From NCBI GenBank assembly GCA_024138025.1, contig JAMXBD010001204.1:1-64000 (forward strand): a stretch of DNA of 64,000 nt. The letters are read 5' to 3'. The stretch is from Combretum micranthum. Lineage: Eukaryota > Streptophyta > Magnoliopsida > Myrtales > Combretaceae. Shown one piece after another: positions 56,844-64,000 of the stretch. Numbering within the stretch: position 1 is the first letter of the stretch; every line of letters begins with the position of its first letter. A model generated the notes under the pieces. It was not told the DNA's origin and searched no databases. It was given only the letters and a program-made list of their open reading frames with translations. Made by a program: the position numbers and the translations under genes.

Positions 56844-57700
56844 CTAAGGAAAAATTTGCTCAAAGAAAATCACATCTTTTGACTCAAGAACACATTGCTT
56901 AATTGGATCATAAACTCTATAGCCTTTCCTTCTAGAAGCATAGCTAAAAAAAATACACCAAACTCCCCGTGCTTCAAACTTATCTTTAGGAACGGGATGA
57001 TTTTCTATATAACATAAGCAAACCATCACCCTTAAATGATCATACATAGGTGGCTCACCAAACAACATCTCATATGGAGCCTTCCATCCTAAGCTTTCAA
57101 CTGGCATACGATTTATCAAATACGTAGCAGTGAGTATACACTCACTCCAAAACTCTCTAGGCAACTTAGCATGTATTCTCAAAGCTCTACTAGTGTCTAA
57201 GAGATTTCTATGCTTCCTTTCAACACAACCATTATGTTAGGGTGTATACACCATAGTTTTCTCATGTAAATTTCCCTTTTCTTCAAAGATCGACTGACAT
57301 TCCTTGGATAAAAATTCAGAACCATTAACCGTTCGAACAAACTTAGGAGTTACACCAAAATGATTTAAAATGTATGTAAGAAACCTTTGAAAAATAGAGT
57401 ATATCTGACTTTTGTGCACAAGCAGAAAAGTCCATGTAGACTTTGTATAATCATCAACCACAGTTAAGAAGAGCTTTGCACCAGTAATCGACTCTATGCC
57501 ATACGGCCCTTATATGTCAACATGTAGCAAATCAAAAGCTGCTTTCGAAACACTAATGCTTCTAAGAAAAGGAAGTCTATGGAATTTTGATTCTTGACAC
57601 ACATTACAATGAAAGTTTTGAAAGACAATTGACTTATACATATCCAAATGATGAATTTTTGACAATGAACTATGACCCAACTAAGCATGAAACAAAGACA
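56844..57700 (-). pseudogene. Copia B integrase, catalytic Asp lost
   Basis: The piece at 57237-57461 holds VDDYTKSTWTFLLVHKSQI and FVRTVNGSEFLSKECQSIFEEKG. The second catalytic Asp, normally in 'R.DNG.EF', is Val here (codon at 57327-57329). The piece at 56844-57182 holds ILTATYLINRMPVESLGWKAPYEMLFGEPPMYDHLRV…and the DVIFFEQIFP tail. A stop and frameshift separate the two. Confidence 0.85.
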
Positions 57701-58202
57701 AATGTACATTAGCAACAGAGATGTTTGAATAAGAAATACAACCAGAATTGCTACCATCAAAACTAATGGAAATAGTAGCAACATTATTAACAGCCTCAGT
57801 ACAACAACTAGAAATACTGTCCTTAGACCCAGAAACTTTAGCAACAAATTTATTGACAAACACTAAACTAGAAATCAGTACATATAGCCCAAGTTGAACT
57901 CCTGATGAAGCCAACACTTGGTTAGTTTTCTAGTTCTACAATAAGCATTTGGTTTTATAAAAAATGGCTACTAGATTTTGTCGATATAAAAGGGAATTAA
58001 CATATAACAAGTTGTAAGTGAAGCTAGGAATATACAATACAACTGTTAGAAGAATACACTGTGTAAGGAAAACTGATCCAACCTTATCAACGAGAACAGT
58101 TGAACCATCTGGTAATTTTACTGCTATTGGTCTAGAAAGGTGTTTAATATCAAAAAGAATTGTTAAGTATGGTGTCATGTGATTTGTAGCACCTGTGTCC
58201 AA
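57701..58202 (-). pseudogene. Copia B protease and pre-integrase region
   Basis: The piece at 57936-58202 starts at the protease active site MDTGATNHMTPYL, followed by VKLPDGSTVLVDKVGSV and VLYIPSFTYNLLYVNSLL. A second piece (57681-57917) covers the GLYVL zone before the integrase finger. Frameshifts are present. Confidence 0.8.
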
Positions 58203-58559
58203 TATCTAAGAATCGTTATTGCTACTTAGAACATCAAAACAAGAAGTTTGGTTATGATTACCTGCAAAATGGAATGTATTCGGTGAATTTATGACATTAT
58301 TGACTTGTCCTTGTCCTTACACTCCTTTGGATTGCATCATCTTCATAACCTCATAAAACTCTTCTTGAAGCATTTGATGATCAATTGAATTCTATCTTTG
58401 CTGTGGATCTAAATTCACTGTGACAACATCACTTAATTGATCAAAAGGAGTAGCATACTTGCAACTATCACCGTCCCCTATATAAGACCCTTTATTCAGG
58501 GATAGAACATTGCTTGCCACAGTATTCCTTCTTCCTTGCATAGCTTTCTTTCCTTTGAA

Positions 58560-59337
58560 CCACTCAAGATAGCCAATTAGCTGGAAACAACTATCTTTGG
58601 AATGACCTTCTCCTTTACAATATTGACAGACCAGTTTAGCTTTAAACTTCTTTCTCTCTACTACTTATTGCTTACTTCGAGTATTAAAAGCCATAACCTC
58701 ATTGCTAGAATGTACAAGAGATACAACCTGCCTTTGCTTCTCTACTTGTTGAACAAGGTAGAAAGCTTTTATTAACCGAGGGCATAGGGTCCATCGTCAA
58801 AATTTGATTTCTTACCCCATCATACACCTCATTTAGTCCCATGAGAAATTGCATCAACTTGCCATTAGCTTCATACTCTGCTAAACGATCTTTAATGTCA
58901 CATGTATAATACCGCATCCTCCCGCATGTACATTGAGGATATGCATCAACTTGTTGAAGTTCATCCCAGCATTTTTCAACTTATTATAGTGAACACCAAC
59001 ACTTTCATTCTGTTGCTTGAAGTTACATATTTCATGTTGTAATTGAAACACTAAAGGTCCATTGCAAACACCATATTCTTCATAAATTTCATCCCATAGC
59101 TCTTTAGAGGATTGTGCATATAGAAACCCTTAGGATAACTCTGGTAACATAGAATTTATGATCCAACAACAAACCATCTACCCTATCCCAACGAACAAAT
59201 TCAGAAATGTTTTCCATAGGCTTTGAAATTGCCCTATTTATGAACCCTAATTTCATTTTTGCAGCTAAACCCAAAGTCACAAACTTATTCCAACTTAGAT
59301 AGTTGTTTCCATTGAAAATCAAATTGCCAATAGCCAT
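58560..59337 (-). pseudogene. Copia B gag
   Basis: The minus strand carries LIFNGNNYLSWNKFVTLGLAAKMKLGFINRAISKP (59104-59337), then CDIKDRLAEYEANGKLMQFLMGLNEVYDGVRNQILTMDPMPS (58705-58917), and a zinc-knuckle zone with CKGEGHSKDSCFQLIGYLEWFKGKK near 58545-58630. Order and sequence closely parallel the gag of Copia A. Several stops break it. Confidence 0.85.
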
Positions 59338-59467
59338 ATTAGGATATCCAATCTAGACAAGTAATAAGGATCAATATTGGATGAGTCAACCACTACACCA
59401 CTCGATTGATCGGGAAAAGAAGCCATATTCAGAACAATTTTGAAATGAGTACTAGAAATCGAACCTG

Positions 59468-59483
59468 AGTTGCGTTGATACCA
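59468..59483 (-). other. Copia B primer-binding site
   Basis: The minus strand reads TGGTATCAACGCAACT directly after the 5' LTR. The first eight bases match the usual initiator methionine site. Confidence 0.75.
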
Positions 59484-59708
59484 TGTGAAAATCAAGTTTC
59501 TGCTACCAGTTATTCAAACTTTCCTCCATGGAAATACTTCGATGAACAAAAATGAAAAGAAAATACATTTTCATTAATTTGTTAAAGTGGTTACAAAAAG
59601 TCTATTTATACTCTGTATTACTATACAATCTAACAAACAAACCAATAGAAAAAATACACGTGTAATCCAAAAAAAATGAAAATAAATAAATGCACATATA
59701 TATTCACA
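59484..59708 (-). repeat. Copia B 5' LTR (225 bp)
   Basis: Matches the left LTR (after removal of the nested insert) with several substitutions and a 20-bp indel, which fits an older insertion than Copia A. Confidence 0.9.
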
Positions 59709-62700
59709 ATTTATGGCCTTTCAAGTAAAATAAACATGATATTTAATGTTATCTTTCTTTCTTCCTTCTTTTTCTTTTCTTTTCATTTTTTTCCTTTCTT
59801 TTTTTTTTTTAGTCTTTAATATTAAACTTTAAATGTGGCCATTTCTTTTTTTGAGTAGAGGAGAACTGAATTCACATAGTCTTTAGGAGCTGCAAAAGTA
59901 TTAACACTTAGAAAAAGTCTTTTTTCTTAAAAATAATAAAGTGAAAATTTCCAAAATTAGGGATTTCTTCTAGGAAATTTTTTTTCCAAGTAAAAGAAAC
60001 AAAAATTATATTTCAAAAGTAATAAATTTAAAGTGAAAAGAGCAAAAATTTAAAAAGTACCAACAAACTAAATTTTAGCGGAAGAAACTTCTAGGGTCTA
60101 ATTTTTTCTCTTGGACACATAGGCTTTTGCAAGATGACCTAACAATAATTTTTTTCCTTTAGTTTTTTTTTTTCCCTTTAGAAGTAGAGATGTGCATGTA
60201 ATCCTATTATACAAGGTATGTACTTGGATCTTGCTTGACCGAGTAGGTTCCTAGTGTGTATTAAGAATTAATAGGTCAGTTCCAGTAACTTGCTCTCATA
60301 GGGTAGGGTACGAGCATGAGATTTCTATACCTTATACTTACTCTAGAAATTGTACTCTACTATATATAAGGTACAAATCTTAAGGTATCATGTACCCATC
60401 CTACAAATTTTGTATAAAATAATATTAGCAATAGAGTAGTACCATTTGCTTTTACTAATTTTCGTTAACATCAATATTGTTAAGGTAGTGACACTTCTCT
60501 ATATTAATATTTAGTTTCTTTTTTTCTTATGGTAGTTATCTAACTTTGTTGTATTTTTTTCATATTCCATACCACTAAATTTTTATTTGAATATTTCTCT
60601 TCATGTTGTATAGACAAGTTCTATTAATGAAGACATACTAGATATTAATTGAAGTAAAATATAAATTGTATCGTCAAGACTAAAGATATGAACGTTTTAA
60701 TGCTTTACATTTTTTATATTAATTGTAGAGAATTTTTCATTATAAAAGTACTGGTTATCATTTTAGGCTAGTTAGTATAGAAGTATCTACATGTCATAAT
60801 GTTTTACATTATAATATATGTTTTTAGTTGTAACTCATATGTTTTGACTTTTACATTACCTTTTCTTCTATCACATAAATAAATTCTAGCTATCACAAAA
60901 TTTGTGATATTGAAAAATTACTTTTAAATTTTTTTTCCACATTGCACAAGTAACCTTACTAAAGTAAATATTTGAACCCAAGGTGATTTTTTTTTGTTTT
61001 ATATAAAACTATATATACTACGATAATATTAAAATTAAAAAAAAATTATAAGTTCCATAAAGTACCTTATACCCTATAGGTTTTATATGGTATATGGTAT
61101 ATGGTGGGTCCAAAATAGTACAAGGTAGATGTTGGGTACTAGATTTAGCATCGTGTACCTTACATGATAAGATGTGGATAAGACTTCATATCCTACTAAC
61201 CTTGTACCCCCTAACTCTATTGGAAAAAATATACTTTAGGTTAAATGTTTAAGATGGTAACCATTTAAGTTTTAATAAGTTATCCTCCGAACTCATATAC
61301 GTAGTTATTTGAAAATTGATTTTCCAAACGACAATCATGCAAATTGGTTAAGGTCAATCCAACCAATTAATTACAACCTAATACCTTTTTCTTCCTCGAC
61401 CACAGTTGAGCGGTGACTCCAAAATATTGAAAGATCGATTTCCTTTCATTCCTAGTTGTAGATTTGTATTAAATGAGTTTAAGAATTAATACAAATGAAC
61501 TTGGAAGAACTTAAAATTGAAATCTAGGCTCAACAAGATAACAACTCCATTGTGGATTAGTTGGCTTTTAAGAGGGTTAGCCACTTAAGAATTTTTATTT
61601 TAAATATATTCTTGTAATATCCTCTTAATTATGTGTATTTAGTTCTTGTTTTATCTTGTAAATACTTTTGTTAATTATACTATTGCATATTTACTTTCTA
61701 TAAAATTATTGTACTATTTTGTTAAGTGGTGAACAAACTGAAAATATAAATTTATAGGTCCATTGGCCCATCTATTTTTGATAGAGAATTTGCGAATACA
61801 TGTTGTGTGTTTGATGTGGTCAAAACCATACTATCTTAACACCTTATGATTGGAGGTCCTTATAGGCTTTAGGTGCTATGGCTACTACCTTTCGAAGTAT
61901 GACTAAGCCTTTCACTTCATCTTAATGTGACCCATGGCCCATTAAGCCAAGGAACAACTCGCTTAATTGCATTTAGAATTATAGACCAATAAATAAGTAA
62001 TGGTAGGGCATTCTCTATATCTAAAAGGGTTACAACTTTATTAATATTCCAATTATAATTATTCTCTATAAATATCCATTCAATTTTTATGTGGGATGTC
62101 ATATCAACTTGTGTCAAATTCACATTGAAAAGAAAAGAAAAAGAAATATTTGTTCCCTCTTATGAATAACCTTTTTTGTAAAATCTTGTCTATTAGAATA
62201 CATTTCTATTACATATACATGGAACGAAAAATGAAAAGGACAACATAGAGGATGGGTTGAAGAGGTTGTGACACTTGACTCAATTTATGATTGAAACTAA
62301 GGGATATAAAATAATAGAATACACTAATCCTAAAGATCCATGGAATTTATTGTGGATCTAAGCCAATAAACAATAGAAGCATTTTTGTTATTTATTTATG
62401 TTTTTATACCTAGATAAATATGTATGTATTTCAAATAGATATATTCAATAGAATCATTGGATTGAGCACATTTCTTGTAGTAAAAGATTGGGCTAAGTTT
62501 AGTTGAATTACAATTCAATTAAGAGAATGACCCATTTTTTCATTGAGCAAGGGGTATGAAATAAATCAAATAAAGCTATAAGTATTGAAAATTACGCTAA
62601 TGCTACTTAGTTGCCAGCTTGTACATCCATATATGTGTCATTATGTCAATTGCATCTTTGTTTGTTTATCATATTTTATGTTACTTTGTGCATGGAAAGT

Positions 62701-64000
62701 GATAGATATTGCATACACAGAAAACAAAACAAAATTGTAAATACCATCTTAACATTCTTTTGTAAAAAAATCATGAAAAATGTCCTCTTTAACCTATAAA
62801 TAGCTATCCCTTGTAGATAAGTGTTCATTTTGTATTCCAATTCTTGTGACTAATCCATATCTTTACGATCCCATCATGTGAATAAATTAGTTATTAACTT
62901 TTGTGTTATTTTTGTAAACAAGTGTCCTTTATTTAGAAAATATGCTTGTTATAGAATGTTAGAAATCTTTTGGATCTTTTTATATGAGTTGTTTCTTAAA
63001 AAAAAGGAAAGAAAAAGAAAATTCTTAAAGGTTCAATATATATATATATAGCAAAATTGTAAATATTCTATAGGTTGTAAAAATCGAAAATAATTAAGGA
63101 AAGACTTAGGATGATACGATTAGGGGGAGGTGGGGTGTGCTGGACGTTAATTAAGTTAACATTAGAATTATTAATATGTATCCGCTTGCTATTACAATTA
63201 TATTGCATCCTATATATGTATAAGTTTTATTAATGATCAAACTATCATATTTTCTAAATTGATAAGTATGAAAAAAAATTATTCAAGAAATAACTAAGGG
63301 TATTTAATGCATTTGATAGAATATTGGATATATATATTATTTGAAAATTAATTATAAAACAATAGTGTCAATACATGACATAATTAGTGTTAGTTAAAAA
63401 TACTTTATGCAATAAAATCAAAACATTTATAATATGAATAAAATAATTATTATTTGTGATGTATTATAGATAAAAAAGAGTTGTTTACAAGAATTTATTT
63501 AGTTAAAATATAATTTTATGATTAATTAATTTAATTCATTAGTTGTTGTGAAGTAATGATTTATGCAATAAAATCAAAATATTTGTAATATGAACAATAA
63601 TATTATAACATGTCATATGCTATAAATAAAAAATAGTTGCTTACATAAATTTACTTAGTTAAATATAATTGTATGATATATAAATTTAATTATATTAGTT
63701 ATTGTGAAAGAAAAAATGAAAAGAAAGAGAGAGGGAAACAGAAAAAGAGAATGTAATTAATGTATGTTAAGAAAAGGAAAAATATATTTGTGGGATTTGA
63801 ACCTATGGCCTTATAGATAGAAAGCAAAACACTAAATTACTTTTATATCAGTATTTGCTCTTTTCAATGTACATATAATATGTCAACTTTTTCATTTTAA
63901 AAATAAATTAAATTTTAATGAGTTTAGGGAGGTGGGGATCCCATATATATGTAAATACTCTCTAGGTTGTAAGAAATATCTACATATATAGAGCAACCTT
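59709..64000. other. AT-rich region; no gene recognised
   Basis: The first 40 bp continue the CBF copy 3 promoter block (GGCCTTTCAAGT…GATATT). After that no coding family is seen. The zone 60190-61215 has imperfect inverted GTACAAGGTA/TACCTTGTAC motifs that may mark a decayed MITE. Short open frames near 61917-62123 and 62611-62799 have no recognisable content. Confidence 0.35.
63404..63710. repeat. Tandem direct duplication, 156-bp period
   Basis: A block starting TTTATGCAATAAAATCAAAA at 63404 repeats at 63560 and continues through a TTAGTTAAAATATAATTxTATGAT zone in both copies. Differences are scattered. Noncoding. Confidence 0.7.

Larger units (their letters stand above)
50863..59708 (-). 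mobile_element. Copia element B, minus strand, decayed, interrupted by a solo LTR
   Basis: LTRs begin TGTGAAAATC and end ATTCACA. The left (3') LTR is 50863-54790 with a 3.68-kb insertion; the right (5') LTR is 59484-59708 (225 bp). Without the insertion the left LTR is 245 bp. The 20-bp difference lies near 54598-54620. The interior (54791-59483) has gag, protease, integrase, RT and RNase H in order on the minus strand, all broken. The flanks ATACA and ATTTA are only partly alike. The insertion site lies in the promoter of CBF copy 3, because homology to copies 1 and 2 resumes right after 59708. Confidence 0.9.
29825..59750 (-). repeat. Segmental duplication unit 3 (CBF copy 3), split by nested insertions
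   Basis: Unit 3 survives in four blocks that follow unit 2 in order: 29825-31200 (about 20560-21800 in unit 2), 34130-35037 (about 23155-24065), 50346-50862 (about 24065-24495) and 59709-59745 (about 24508-24540). The gaps are an insertion-rich stretch 31500-34128, the 15.3-kb nest 35038-50345, and the Copia B nest 50863-59708. Confidence 0.75.

Noticed and set aside
57494..57859. 121-codon hydrophobic minus frame in Copia B
   Set aside because: Shifted-phase reading of the pre-integrase region, not a membrane protein.
1..64000. tRNA, rRNA, CRISPR arrays
   Set aside because: None seen. The Met-tRNA-like strings are retrotransposon primer-binding sites, and the repeats are transposon ends, duplications or microsatellites.

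Overview
This window looks like intergenic and low-copy DNA from a eudicot plant nuclear genome. It is AT-rich, carries many microsatellites and poly-A/T runs, has no bacterial-style operons, and holds plant-type Copia, Gypsy, CACTA, hAT and MULE/MITE sequences around a small cluster of plant-specific AP2/ERF genes of the CBF/DREB1 (cold-response activator) type. The species cannot be named from the sequence.

The backbone is a tandem array of three diverged copies of one segment, each carrying a CBF/DREB1-like gene on the minus strand. Unit 1 is about 8.7-17.6 kb, unit 2 about 20.6-26.0 kb, and unit 3 runs from about 29.8 kb to 59.75 kb because it is heavily interrupted. All three CBF genes are damaged in different ways. 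CBF copy 1 (15417-15680) stops inside the AP2 domain at a junction with a Copia remnant. CBF copy 2 (23378-24106) is an open 242-codon frame, but three single-base losses scramble about 22 residues of the DNA-contacting part of its AP2 domain and then restore the frame. CBF copy 3 is split: its body lies at 34342-35037, and its first 12-13 codons, leader and promoter lie at 50346-50862.

The 15.3 kb between the two halves of copy 3 is a nested stack. A 190-bp TG...CA solo-LTR-like element (target duplication CTATT) was hit by a 10.1-kb CACTA transposon (35091-45165, duplication AAT) and by a young 5.0-kb Copia element (45258-50292, duplication TTTAG, nearly identical LTRs). The promoter of copy 3 was hit again by an older Copia element (50863-59708, minus strand), whose left LTR received a 3.68-kb solo LTR (50904-54581, duplication TTTCC).

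Region by region: 1-2.76 kb is a probable chromovirus-type LTR fragment; 3.84-7.7 kb a decayed Ty3/Gypsy element with a clear primer-binding site; 7.7-17.6 kb unit 1 with a MULE-like element (9431-10602), a 5'-truncated Copia (11370-15360) and a MITE (about 16574-16735); 17.98-19.8 kb another chromovirus-type LTR; 20.6-26.0 kb unit 2; 26-29.8 kb a decayed hAT transposase and a MITE; 29.8-35.0 kb the left part of unit 3; 35.0-50.3 kb the nested stack; 50.3-59.75 kb the promoter of copy 3 with the second nest; 59.75-64 kb AT-rich sequence with no gene that I can recognise. Only the young Copia element keeps long open reading frames, and a one-base deletion breaks its polyprotein within the protease region. 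No rRNA, tRNA or CRISPR was seen.
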